From Trichloromonas sp034002365 (GTDB lineage Bacteria > Desulfobacterota > Desulfuromonadia > Desulfuromonadales > Trichloromonadaceae): DNA of 64,000 bases. Below are positions 52,417 to 60,682 of the stretch, in pieces. The stretch covers positions 7,088-71,087 of the forward strand of contig JAVFAR010000002.1 in the NCBI GenBank assembly GCA_034002365.1. Reading direction: 5' to 3'. The translations under genes and the position numbers were made by a program. The notes below the pieces were generated by a model. The model saw only the letters and a program-made list of their open reading frames with translations, was not told where the DNA came from and searched no databases. Position 1 is the stretch's first letter. Every line of letters starts with the position of its first letter.

Positions 52417-53087
52417 GGAACCTGTTCCACGGCGATGTCGTCCCACAGCACCGGCGCCTGCTTTTCCGCCCCTTCCAGGTAGAAGACCAGATGAATCATG
52501 CGGGTTTGCGGGCCGGTGACGAAGACGGCTTCATGTTCTTGCCAGTCGCCTTCGCCGGTCGTTTCGATCCCCGGTTGCAGGCCTTTCCGGTGCTTCTCGG
52601 CCAGGGATTGGGGGTACTGCTCGGCGATCCACAGGAACTGATCGAATTCAAGGAGACCGATGCCGGCTCGGGCCTCTGCGCCGAGGGCGTGCTTGCACCG
52701 GGCGCGGAGGCGGTAGCGGGTTTCCGGTTCGACGGCGAGGGGGGAGAAAAAGCCGAAGGCGTCGAGCTGGGCCACGCCGCGCAGGCCAAAGGCGCGGCCG
52801 CCCTCGGGAAGAGCAACGACACCGGCGGTGTGTTCCAGATGCTCCAGGTAGGTGCGCCAGTAGGCGAGGCCGGTGGCGTCATCCTCTTCCGGGCGGTAAG
52901 CGCCGATGCGGGGAAAGAGGGAGAGCCGCGGCTCCCCCTCGAAATCCTCGACAATCGGCGGTGCCGGAGGTTGGCGCTGTTCCGGCCGGGGCACATCGGC
53001 CGGAGACGGATCGGAGGGGGCCGGTTTTTCTTCGGCGCGGCAGGCGGTCAACAACAGAACGATCAGGGCGAAATAAAGGATGCGCAT
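52413..53087 (-). CDS. Lipoprotein of unknown function
   Basis: A 224-residue lipoprotein. LIVLLLTAC is a lipobox (Cys16) after a short hydrophobic segment, so it should be acylated and anchored at the outer or inner membrane. A proline-rich spacer (PSDPSPADVPRPEQ) precedes a beta-rich domain. The domain has repeated FxSPLAVEPETRYRLRARCKH and WQEHEAVFVTGPQTRMIHLVFYLEG strands, as in carbohydrate-binding or jelly-roll modules. No further assignment is possible. The stop shares TTAA with the toxin stop (convergent). An in-frame start at 53087 gives the signal sequence; ribosome binding site GGAGG lies upstream on the minus strand. Confidence 0.7.
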   Translation of the reverse strand: MRILYFALIVLLLTACRAEEKPAPSDPSPADVPRPEQRQPPAPPIVEDFEGEPRLSLFPRIGAYRPEEDDATGLAYWRTYLEHLEHTAGVVALPEGGRAFGLRGVAQLDAFGFFSPLAVEPETRYRLRARCKHALGAEARAGIGLLEFDQFLWIAEQYPQSLAEKHRKGLQPGIETTGEGDWQEHEAVFVTGPQTRMIHLVFYLEGAEKQAPVLWDDIAVEQVP

Positions 53088-53149
53088 GGGTCCTCCCGAA
53101 ACGGTATGGGATCAGAATAAAGGATCGGGGCGTGGGTGACCAGTGCATT

Positions 53150-53169
53150 GTTGGGAGTTGGGAGTTGGG
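53150..53169. repeat. Short heptameric tandem repeat (TTGGGAG x3)
   Basis: Three copies of a 7-base G-rich unit in the gap before ndh, resembling the longer heptamer array at 25328-25387. Confidence 0.6.
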
Positions 53170-53224
53170 AAAAAATGGCGGTTATACTATTCTTTAATCC
53201 TGACTTTTCCGCGGAGGATTTTTC

Positions 53225-54541
53225 ATGGACAAGCCCGATATCGTTCACCCCCACCGCCCCCGGGTGGTCATCATCGGCGGCGGCTTCGCCGGCATCAACG
53301 CGGCCAAAGCTTTGGATGGTGCGCCGGTCTCGGTACTGGTCGCCGACCGGCGCAACTATCATCTCTTTCAGCCCCTGCTTTACCAGGTGGCGACGGCGGT
53401 GCTGTCGCCGGCCGACATCGCCTCGCCGATCCGCAGCATCCTCAAGGATCAGGCCAACGCCGAGGTGCGTCTGGCCGAGTTGACCGATATCGACCTGGAC
53501 CGCCATGAGGTGCGCTTCAACAACGGTTCGGCCCATTACGACTACCTGATTCTCGCCACCGGCGCCACCCATTCCTACTTCGGCAAGGACGACTGGGAAA
53601 GTATCGCGCCGGGCCTGAAAACCATCGACGATGCCCTGGAGATCCGGCGGCGGATTCTTCTTGCCTTCGAGGAGGCGGAATTCGAGGCGGACGAGGAGAC
53701 GCGGCGCGGGGATCTGACCTTCGTGGTCGTCGGCGGCGGGCCGACGGGGGTCGAGCTGGCCGGCGCGCTGATCGAGATCGCCGCCCGCACCATCCCCCAC
53801 GATTTCCGCTACATCGACACCGCCACCGCCCGGGTGATTCTGGTCGAGGCGGCCGATCGCCTGCTCCAGGCCATGCCCGAGGAAATGAGCCGCCGGGCCG
53901 AGCGGGAACTGACGGAAATGGGGGTGGAGGTGCGGCTGAACAGCCTGGTGACGGGGATGGAAGACGGCGCGGTCTACATCGGCGACCAGCGGCTGGCGGC
54001 CGCCAATGTCATCTGGGCGGCCGGGGTACAGGGCTCGCCGACGGCGCGCCGGCTGAAGACCGATCTCGACCGGGCCGGGCGGGTCAAGGTTGCCCCCGAT
54101 CTCTCCGTGCCGGGACATCCGGAAATCTTCGTCGTCGGCGACCTCGCCCATGCCGTCGATCCGGCCACCGGCGCGCAGGTGCCGGGGGCGGCTCCGGCGG
54201 CCAAGCAGATGGGGGAATTTGTCGCCGGGGTGATCCGCCGGGAGATCACCGGCGAAATCACCCCGCCGACCCGCCCGGTCTTCGCCTATCACGACAAGGG
54301 AACGATGGCGACCATCGGCCGCTTCAAGGCGGTGGCCGCCGTCGGCAAGCGCAAGTTCACCGGAACCTTCGCCTGGCTCCTCTGGTCGCTGATCCACATC
54401 TTCTTTCTCGTCGGTTTCCGCCGCCGGGTCTTCGTCATGTTCTCGTGGATCTGGCATTACGCCTCTTTCCACAAGGGGGCTCGCCTGATTACCGGTTCGC
54501 CTCGTATCCGCATCAAAAGCCCGCGCCCGGACGACGACTGA
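53225..54541 (+). CDS. ndh: Type II NADH dehydrogenase (NDH-2)
   Basis: A 438-residue flavoprotein that oxidises NADH and passes electrons to quinone without pumping protons, at the inner face of the membrane. FAD-binding Rossmann motif VVIIGGGFAGINAAKAL is at residues 14-30. The NAD-binding motif FVVVGGGPTGVELAGAL lies near 165 and the second FAD motif VFVVGDLAH near 300. AWLLWSLIHIFFLVGFRRRV near 383 is a hydrophobic stretch suited to membrane binding. GGAGG precedes the ATG. Its presence in an anaerobe suggests a role in redox balancing or oxygen tolerance. Confidence 0.92.
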   Translation: MDKPDIVHPHRPRVVIIGGGFAGINAAKALDGAPVSVLVADRRNYHLFQPLLYQVATAVLSPADIASPIRSILKDQANAEVRLAELTDIDLDRHEVRFNNGSAHYDYLILATGATHSYFGKDDWESIAPGLKTIDDALEIRRRILLAFEEAEFEADEETRRGDLTFVVVGGGPTGVELAGALIEIAARTIPHDFRYIDTATARVILVEAADRLLQAMPEEMSRRAERELTEMGVEVRLNSLVTGMEDGAVYIGDQRLAAANVIWAAGVQGSPTARRLKTDLDRAGRVKVAPDLSVPGHPEIFVVGDLAHAVDPATGAQVPGAAPAAKQMGEFVAGVIRREITGEITPPTRPVFAYHDKGTMATIGRFKAVAAVGKRKFTGTFAWLLWSLIHIFFLVGFRRRVFVMFSWIWHYASFHKGARLITGSPRIRIKSPRPDDD

Positions 54542-54549
54542 GCGCTCCC

Positions 54550-55124
54550 TTAATCCGCGATCTTTTTCAGCAGCCAGGCCATGTTCTCGCCGAGGGTCTT
54601 CATCGTCTGCAAGCCCTCGGCGTCCTGTTTGACGTCGCCGATTTCCCGGCCGATGGCGATGTTCCAGTAGCTGGAGCCGGGGACGATCATCTGGCTGATG
54701 AGGAAAAAGTGGTTGAGGGAGTCGAAGGCGTGGATCGCGCCGCCCCGCCGGACGGCGACCACGGCCGCACCGACCTTGCGCCGCAGCATGTCGCCGTTGG
54801 CGCGGGCGGTCATCCCGGCGCGGTCGGTCAGCGCCTTGATTTCGCTGGTGACGTCGGCGAAGTAGGTGGGGGAGGCGGGGAGGATGCCGTCGGCGGCGCG
54901 CATCTTGGCGATGCAGTCGTTGATGCAGTCGTCTTTCACCGCGCAGCGGCCGTCCTTGGTCTTGAAGCACTGATAGCAGGCGATGCAGCCGCGGGGATGC
55001 TCTCCGGCCAACTGCACCAGTTCCGTTTCGATCCCTCTCTTTCCAATGCCTCGAAAACCTGCCGCACTGAAATGGCGCTGTTGCCGTCGCGGCGGGCGCT
55101 GCCGGAAAATGCCGTAATTTTCAT
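54550..55124 (-). pseudogene. NADPH-dependent FMN reductase-like iron-sulfur flavoprotein, frameshifted
   Basis: The N-terminus MKITAFSGSARRDGNSAIS (start at 55124, ribosome binding site GGGAGGAG) is the flavodoxin-fold phosphate loop of this family. After codon 31 the homology moves to another frame (IETELVQLAGEHPRGCIACYQCFKTKDGRC) and continues to the stop at 54550 with the YFADVTSEIKALTDRAGM motif. One G is missing from a G-run at 55033-55035 (CCC on the plus strand). Restored, it would be a normal protein of about 190 residues with a Cys motif as in iron-sulfur flavoproteins. This may be sequencing error rather than true decay. It is convergent with ndh. Confidence 0.75.
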
Positions 55125-55213
55125 GGGTGCTCCTCCCTTTGGCGATGTGGTGAGTCGTTCGCGCCAAGTATACACCCTGCCGCGCCCGGCATCCCGATTT
55201 TTTTAATCCTACG

Positions 55214-55249
55214 AAAAAGGCGCTTTCTCCTGAGGGAAAAAGCGCCTTT
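55214..55249 (-). terminator. Terminator of speA
   Basis: AAAGGCGCTTT (55216-55226) pairs with AAAGCGCCTTT (55239-55249). On the minus strand the stem is followed by T. Confidence 0.8.
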
Positions 55250-55281
55250 CGCATATGCCGGATCGGCCCAGAGGGCGGCCC

Positions 55282-57198
55282 TTACTTTTCGAAATAGGTG
55301 TAGCCTTGCAGGCTGGCGGAAAACTCGTTGAGGATCTGTTTGCGCTCTTCGACCCGGATGCGTTTCTCGCGGACCGCCACTTCGGCGATGGCGCGGAAGT
55401 TCTCGAAGAGCACCTGGGGGTTGTATTCGACGTAGCTGAGCACGTCGGCGATGCTGTCCCCTTCGATCTCTTTCATGACGTCGTAGCTGCCGTCCTCGTT
55501 GATACGCACGCTGACGATGTTGGTGTCGCCGAACAGATTGTGCAGGTCGCCCAGGGTCTCCTGGTAGGCGCCGACGAGAAAGACGCCGAGCAGGTACTCC
55601 TCGTCCGGGTTGACGGCATGCAGCGGCAGGGTCGGCCGCACCCCGCGGCCGGTGATGAAGGTGTCGACCTTGCCGTCGCTGTCGCAGGTCAGATCGGCGA
55701 TGATCGCCTCGCGGGTCGGCGCCTCGCCGTTGCGGTGCAACGGGACGATAGGGAAGATCTGGTTGATCGCCCAGGTGTCGGGCAGGGACTGGAAGACGCT
55801 GAAATTGCCGTAGTAGATGTCCGACAGGCTCTGGCGCAATCCTTCGAGACCGGCGGGGATTTCATCGAGGCCGTCGATGCGCGCGGCGATGGCCTGGGCC
55901 AGGGCGAGGAAGATGTTTTCGGACAAAGACCGTTCGCGCAGGCTGATGTGTCCCTGACGGAAGAGGTCGCGGATCTGCCCGCGGATGGCCAGGGCCTCGG
56001 TGTAGCGGTCGGCGAGGTTGTGATCCTCGATGTCCTCGCACAGATCGAAGAGATGGCGCAGGCGCTTGTGGCTCTTTTCGGGCAGGGTTTCCGGAAGGGA
56101 GACCGCCTCGAAGTGCATGACGTCGAGGATATTGAACATCAGCACCGACGAGAAGGCGACGGTCGCCCGCCCCGATTCGGTGACGATGTGCGGATGCTTG
56201 ATCCCCTGGACGTCGAGGGTGGCGCGGATGACGTCGATAATGGCGCGGCAGTAATCGGCCAGGTCGTAGTTGCGCGAATGGGGATGGGTGGCGCTTTGCA
56301 GTCCCAGGTAGTCGACCGCCAGACCGCCGCCGAAGTCGAGGTAGCCCATGGGCGCGCCCTCCTTGACCAGCGCCGCGTAGTAGCGGCAGGCCTCCAGCAC
56401 CCCGGCGCGGATGTCGGCGAGATTGGGGATCTGCGAGCCGAGATGGCAGTGCAGCAATTGCAGGCAGTCGATCATCCCCAGGTCGTTGAGCTTGTCGAAG
56501 ACCTCGATGAGCTGGGTCGAGCTGAGTCCGAAGCTGCTGCGGTCGCCGCTCGACTCCGTCCACTGGCCGCCGACCTTGGCGTAAACCTTGGCCCGCGCGC
56601 CGATCAGGGGGCGCACGCCGAGGGCGCGGCTGCGGGCGATGACGATATCCAGCTCGGCCGGCGATTCGATGACGAAGAAGCAGCGGTAGCCGAGGCGGGT
56701 GGCGCGCAGGCCGAGATCGATGAACTCCTCGTCCTTGTAGCCGTTGCAGATGAGCAGGGCGCCCGGTTGCAGGGAGGCCATGGCCAGCACCAGCTCGGCC
56801 TTGCTCCCGGCTTCGAGGCCATGGCCGTAGCGGGCGCCGAAGCGGGTGATCTCTTCGATGACGTGGCTCTGCTGGTTGACCTTGACCGGAAAGACCCCCC
56901 GGTATTCCCCCTGATAGCCCTTTTCGGCGATGGCCTCGCGGAAGGTCTCGTTGAGGAAGATGATGCGGGCGTCAAGCAGGTTCTCGATGCGCAGCAAGAC
57001 CGGCATGGCGTGATCGCGCTGGGCGATGCCCTGGGCGATTTCCATGAGCGAGACCGCGACTTCGCCACTGGGGAATTTCACCTTGACCGTGACGTCGCCG
57101 CTTTCGTCCATGTCGAAAAAACCGGCGCCCCAGCGCCGGATGCCATAAAGTTCCGCGGACTTTTCCACCGTCCAGCGGGATGTGGTGCGAGGGTTCAT
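55282..57198 (-). CDS. speA: SpeA, biosynthetic arginine decarboxylase
   Basis: A 638-residue PLP enzyme that decarboxylates arginine to agmatine, the first step to polyamines. GVFPVKVNQQSHVIEE near residue 85 contains the PLP-binding Lys. LLHCHLGSQIPN near 255 and LDFGGGLAVDYLG near 290 are cofactor/substrate motifs of fold-III decarboxylases. Length agrees with family members. I start at the ATG at 57198 (MNPRTTSRWTVEKS); sequence further upstream in this frame lies antisense to speE. speE is 67 bases upstream on the same strand, so both are probably one operon. Agmatine ureohydrolase or deiminase genes are not visible. Confidence 0.93.
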   Translation of the reverse strand: MNPRTTSRWTVEKSAELYGIRRWGAGFFDMDESGDVTVKVKFPSGEVAVSLMEIAQGIAQRDHAMPVLLRIENLLDARIIFLNETFREAIAEKGYQGEYRGVFPVKVNQQSHVIEEITRFGARYGHGLEAGSKAELVLAMASLQPGALLICNGYKDEEFIDLGLRATRLGYRCFFVIESPAELDIVIARSRALGVRPLIGARAKVYAKVGGQWTESSGDRSSFGLSSTQLIEVFDKLNDLGMIDCLQLLHCHLGSQIPNLADIRAGVLEACRYYAALVKEGAPMGYLDFGGGLAVDYLGLQSATHPHSRNYDLADYCRAIIDVIRATLDVQGIKHPHIVTESGRATVAFSSVLMFNILDVMHFEAVSLPETLPEKSHKRLRHLFDLCEDIEDHNLADRYTEALAIRGQIRDLFRQGHISLRERSLSENIFLALAQAIAARIDGLDEIPAGLEGLRQSLSDIYYGNFSVFQSLPDTWAINQIFPIVPLHRNGEAPTREAIIADLTCDSDGKVDTFITGRGVRPTLPLHAVNPDEEYLLGVFLVGAYQETLGDLHNLFGDTNIVSVRINEDGSYDVMKEIEGDSIADVLSYVEYNPQVLFENFRAIAEVAVREKRIRVEERKQILNEFSASLQGYTYFEK

Positions 57199-57265
57199 GA
57201 CGATGAACTTTCCTGGGTCAGGGGGCTGAATAGAAACGGGCGGCAAGGGCGGGAAAAGGCCGCCT

Positions 57266-58120
57266 TCAGCGCGCGGCGATGTTTTCCCGGACGAAGGTCG
57301 GCAGCATGAAGGCGCCGACATGCAGATCTTCATTGTAGTAGCGGGTGGCGAAGGACCGGTTCTTGATCCGCGTCCGGTCGATATCGCGGAGCGGGTGGCG
57401 GGTTTTCCCGGCGAAGGCGAAGCTCCACATGCCGCTCGGGTAGGTGGGGATGAAGGCCTGGTACATTTCCACGAGGGGAAAGACCGCCCGCAGGTTGGCG
57501 TACAGCGTCCGTTGCAACTCCCCCTGGTAAAAGGGGGATTCGCTCTGGGCGACAAGAATGCCGTCCTCTTTGAGCGCCCCCTGGGCCAGGCGGTAGAAAT
57601 CTTCCTCGAAGAGCTCTGCGGCCGGTCCCACCGGATCGGTGGAATCGACGAGAATGACGTCGAAGGCGTCCCGCTGCTCGCGCAGGCAGGCGACCCCGTC
57701 GGCCGGTTTTATCTCGACCCGGGGATTGCGGCCGTCGATATCGCAAGCCATGCCGGGGAGAAACTCGACGGCTTTGGCGATGACCAGTTCGTCGATTTCG
57801 CAGAGCACCGCCCGTTCCACCGACTCATGCTTGAGAATTTCGCGGATGGCGCCGCCGTCGCCGCCGCCGATGATCAACACCTGGCGGGGGCGCGGGTGGG
57901 TGAAAAGGGCGGGGTGGACGAGCATCTCATGATAGATGAAACCGTCCCGCTCGGTGATCATGATCAGCCCGTCGAGAAGCAGAACCCGCCCGTATTCGGG
58001 GGTTTCGACGATATCCAGGCGCTGGTATTCGCTCTCCCCGGCAAAGAGGGTTTTCGTCACTTTCAGCGACAGGCCGGCATGTTCCGAATGTTTTTCGGTC
58101 AACCAGAGATCCATGGGCAT
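57266..58120 (-). CDS. speE: SpeE, polyamine aminopropyltransferase (spermidine synthase)
   Basis: A 284-residue enzyme that transfers an aminopropyl group from decarboxylated SAM to putrescine or, in some bacteria, agmatine. HEMLVHPALFTHP, VLIIGGGDGGAIRE (SAM pocket near residue 85) and VDSTDPVGPA near 150 are the family motifs, including the catalytic Asp. The first ATG at 58120 is taken; a second lies two codons on and either could be used. It lies upstream of speA, so arginine-derived agmatine may feed this enzyme. No SAM decarboxylase (speD) gene is seen here. Confidence 0.93.
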   Translation of the reverse strand: MPMDLWLTEKHSEHAGLSLKVTKTLFAGESEYQRLDIVETPEYGRVLLLDGLIMITERDGFIYHEMLVHPALFTHPRPRQVLIIGGGDGGAIREILKHESVERAVLCEIDELVIAKAVEFLPGMACDIDGRNPRVEIKPADGVACLREQRDAFDVILVDSTDPVGPAAELFEEDFYRLAQGALKEDGILVAQSESPFYQGELQRTLYANLRAVFPLVEMYQAFIPTYPSGMWSFAFAGKTRHPLRDIDRTRIKNRSFATRYYNEDLHVGAFMLPTFVRENIAAR

Positions 58121-58294
58121 CCTTAGCGTGATGAAACCGGCGAGGGAAAAAACTTCCTAAGGGTAACAAGAACCGGCCGTGACATCAATCCCAACGGTGG
58201 CGGAGCGTTTTTTCGCGTCTCGGCCGGGGGATTATAACGCCAGCTTCCCATGGGTCAATGGTTTTTTCATCCTTGGACGAATGCGGCGCGAACC

Positions 58295-58323
58295 TTGACA
58301 GGACCGGGGCTTTTCGCTTTACT
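58295..58323 (+). promoter_or_regulatory. Sigma-70 promoter of proC
   Basis: A perfect -35 (TTGACA, 58295-58300), a 17-base spacer and TTTACT (58318-58323) lie 38 bases before the proC ATG. Confidence 0.65.
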
Positions 58324-58361
58324 GGAAAAGCCTCGTTGACGACGAAAGGAAGGCTTGAATC

Positions 58362-59171
58362 ATGGAGAAAATCGACAAAATCGGATTCATCGGCGGCGGC
58401 AACATGGCCGAGGCCCTCATCAAGGGCCTGATCGGCGGCGCCTTTCCCACGGCCCGGCTGCTGGTCGCCGAACCGAGCGACGAGCGCCGGCGCTTGCTGG
58501 AGGACCGCTACGGCGTCCGCGTGATCAGCGACAACCGGGAGCTGGTCGGGGCTTGCGACCTGCTGGTGCTGGCGGTCAAGCCCCAGGCGCGGGAGGCGGC
58601 GCTGGCCGGTCCGGCCGAGCTCTTCAGCGACGACAAGCTGCTGATTTCCCTTCTCGCCGGGGTCGGCACCCTTGAGTTGGAGCGGCTGCTCGGCGGACCG
58701 CGGCGGATCATCCGCGCCATGCCCAATACCCCGGCCCTGGTTGGCGCCGGCGCCACCGCCCTCTGCCCCGGCCGTCATGCCCGCCCGGCCGATCTGCGCA
58801 CCGCCCAGCACCTGTTCGAGACGACCGGCATCGTCCAGATCGTCGAGGAAGGACAGATGGATGCCGTCACCGGCCTTTCCGGCTCGGGGCCGGCCTATGT
58901 CTTCACCATCATCGAGGCCCTGGCCGACGGCGGCGTCCTTCAGGGTCTGCCCCGGCACACGGCGCTGATGCTGGCGACCCAGACCCTGCTCGGCGCCGCG
59001 CGCATGGTCAGGGAGAGCGGCGAACATCCGGCGGTGCTGCGCGACAAGGTCTGTTCCCCCGGCGGCACCACCATCGCCGCCGTCCAGGCCCTCGAAGAAG
59101 GCGGCCTGCGGGCGACCCTGATGGAGGCCGTGGCCCGGGCCACGGAACGGTCGCGGGAGTTGGGCGGGTAG
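58362..59171 (+). CDS. proC: ProC, pyrroline-5-carboxylate reductase
   Basis: A 269-residue NAD(P)H-dependent enzyme that reduces pyrroline-5-carboxylate to proline. IGFIGGGNMAEALIKGL (residues 7-23) is the dinucleotide-binding loop. RAMPNTPALVGAGATALC near 119 and TGLSGSGPAYVFTIIEAL near 165 are substrate-site motifs, and VCSPGGTTIAAVQALEEGG near 228 completes the C-terminal dimer region. AAGGAAGG is placed before the ATG. The frame opposite this gene is open on the minus strand because gspN lacks a stop, but ProC is the real gene. The stop lies close to a palindromic repeat. Confidence 0.95.
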   Translation: MEKIDKIGFIGGGNMAEALIKGLIGGAFPTARLLVAEPSDERRRLLEDRYGVRVISDNRELVGACDLLVLAVKPQAREAALAGPAELFSDDKLLISLLAGVGTLELERLLGGPRRIIRAMPNTPALVGAGATALCPGRHARPADLRTAQHLFETTGIVQIVEEGQMDAVTGLSGSGPAYVFTIIEALADGGVLQGLPRHTALMLATQTLLGAARMVRESGEHPAVLRDKVCSPGGTTIAAVQALEEGGLRATLMEAVARATERSRELGG

Positions 59172-59189
59172 GACGTGGGGAGTGGGAAA

Positions 59190-59226
59190 TTTTTCCCCCC
59201 TGACAAGGGGGGATCGAGGGGGGTTG
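59190..59226. repeat. Partial REP-like element after proC
   Basis: CCCCCC(TGACAA)GGGGGG followed by ATCGAGGGGGG resembles the right half of the element at 15533-15609. It lies between proC and the gspN terminator. Confidence 0.6.
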
Positions 59227-59228
59227 AG

Positions 59229-59258
59229 AAAGGGCCGGTGGGTGACCGGCCCTTTTAA
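59229..59258. terminator. Shared terminator of proC and gspN
   Basis: AAAGGGCCGGT (59229-59239) pairs with ACCGGCCCTTT (59245-59255). A T-rich tail follows on the plus strand and an A/T-rich flank on the other side. Confidence 0.75.
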
Positions 59259-60155
59259 TTTCGGGCGGGGGGGGGCGCGGGGGCCGGAGAGGCGCAGGAC
59301 GCGGCGGCCGTGGGGGGCGGGGGGGACGAGGACGCTGAGGAGTTCGCGCAGTTGTCCGTCCATCTCCGCCGTGGTTTTCAGGTTCAGGGTCAGATTCATC
59401 CGGCTGGCGGGGAGATGGTCGGCGAGGAGCAACGAGCCGCTGCCGGTGCCGATCAGGTGACCGTCCCGGGCTTCCAGGCGTTCGATCTTGAAGGCTTTGC
59501 CCTGGCCGCCGGCAATCAGTTCCAGAGTGCCCAGTTCCAGGGTGTCCCCCTTGGCGCCGTAGGTGCTCAGGCCGGTGAGGCGGACCCCGGTCAGGGTCAG
59601 AAGCAGGCGGCTGGCGCTTCCGTCCCGAGGGGGCCAGAGGCCGCTGAAGGCCCCTTGGGTCAGGGTTCCCTCGACCGCCGGTGGCGAATTTTCCAGCAAG
59701 GGCAAAGCCAGGCGCAGATCGCGGAGCTTCAGGCCGAGTTCGCCGTCGCGGCGGGCGAAGCCCTGGGCCTCCCCCCCCAGCAGGCGGGCGGAAAAACTCA
59801 GGCCGGGATTGCCGCCGAAGAGGGAGCGCCAGAGGGGGGCGGCGGCGATATCCTTTGCCGCGATCGCCAGGGCCGGTTGCGTCAGGTTCAAGGTGCCAGC
59901 GCGGACGCCGAGGGCGAAGGGCAGGCGCGGGGACAGTCCTTCGAGCTCCAGTCGCCCCTGGCCGCGCAGGTGGCGGTTCGCTTCCTGTTCCAGGCGCGTT
60001 TCCAGGGCGGCGGACGGGAACCAGAGTAGCAGGCCCACGAGCCAGCCCCCGAGCAGCACCGGCAAGGCCCAAAGGAGCAGGGGCCAGAGGTCGCGGCCGC
60101 TCGCGCCGGGCTGTCCGCCGGCGGGGCGGCGCCACAATGGGATCAACGATTTCAT
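59255..60155 (-). CDS. gspN: GspN, type II secretion protein N (3' end frameshifted)
   Basis: An inner-membrane component of the type II secretion system. The N-terminus (MKSLIPLWRRP... LLLWALPVLLGGWLVGLLLWF) is a single anchor, then beta-rich periplasmic repeats (LEGLSPRLPFALGVRAGTL, LTGVRLTGLSTYGAKGDTLELGTLELI) typical of GspN. The frame as given has no stop where the protein should end. It runs through the shared terminator, the REP-like element and antisense to proC for another 1.1 kb. Removing one C from the nine-base run at 59267-59275 places a TAA at 59255-59257, giving about 300 residues. I therefore treat the end as 59255. The ATG overlaps the gspM stop. Confidence 0.75.
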
Positions 60156-60679
60156 CGGCTTCTTCCGTAAGCGGCGACAGTCAGCACCGAATCGAGACGG
60201 CGCTTATCGTCGAAGCGGGTTTTGATGCGCAGGCTCTTGACCTGCAAGGGGGATTCGGCGGTCTCCATGTCCTGCAGCAGACCGACCAGTTGTCCCAGGC
60301 CGACCCGGTCGAGCTTGATCTCCACCGATTCCTCGCGAAATCCTTCCCGTTCCACCGCCGGCTGCGGGCGCATGGAAACGAGGTTGGCGCGGTCGACGTG
60401 GCGGGCCGCCAGATTTTCCATGAAGGCGAAGATGGAAAAGGTCGTGGCCTGATCCATGCGCCGCTCGGCCTGGTCGAGGCTCTGCTTCAGTTGCAGGTAT
60501 TGCTGTTGCAGTCCGCGCAGATCTTCCAGCTGGTTCCGGCGGGCGGCGATTTTCCCGTCCAGCGCCCCCATCGCCTGGCGGTAGGGGGAAATGACGGCGA
60601 ACCAGGCCAGCACCGCCAGCAGAAAAAGTCCGCCGGCGAGCAGGATCAGGCGTTCCCGTTGGCTCAGTTGATGGAACAT
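60152..60679 (-). CDS. gspM: GspM, type II secretion protein M
   Basis: A 175-residue bitopic protein that with GspL holds the inner-membrane assembly platform. It has a short cytoplasmic N-terminus (MFHQLSQRERL) and one helix (LILLAGGLFLLAVLAWFAV, about 11-29). A coiled coil (ISPYRQAMGALDGKIAARRNQLEDLRGLQQQYLQLKQSL) and a ferredoxin-like periplasmic domain (SVEIKLDRVGLGQLVGLLQDME) complete it. The start overlaps none of gspL (3-base gap) and its stop overlaps the gspN ATG by four bases. Assignment depends partly on gene order between gspL and gspN, since GspM diverges strongly. Confidence 0.85.
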   Translation of the reverse strand: MFHQLSQRERLILLAGGLFLLAVLAWFAVISPYRQAMGALDGKIAARRNQLEDLRGLQQQYLQLKQSLDQAERRMDQATTFSIFAFMENLAARHVDRANLVSMRPQPAVEREGFREESVEIKLDRVGLGQLVGLLQDMETAESPLQVKSLRIKTRFDDKRRLDSVLTVAAYGRSR

Positions 60680-60682
60680 GGC

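Noticed and set aside
55255..57309. Plus-strand open frame of 684 codons opposite speA
   Set aside because: Antisense shadow of a well-conserved gene; no family motif.
57500..57545. A further REP-like copy within speE
   Set aside because: The CCCCCTGGTAAAAGGGGG sequence encodes the conserved SPFYQGE motif of spermidine synthase, so it is coding, not an inserted element.
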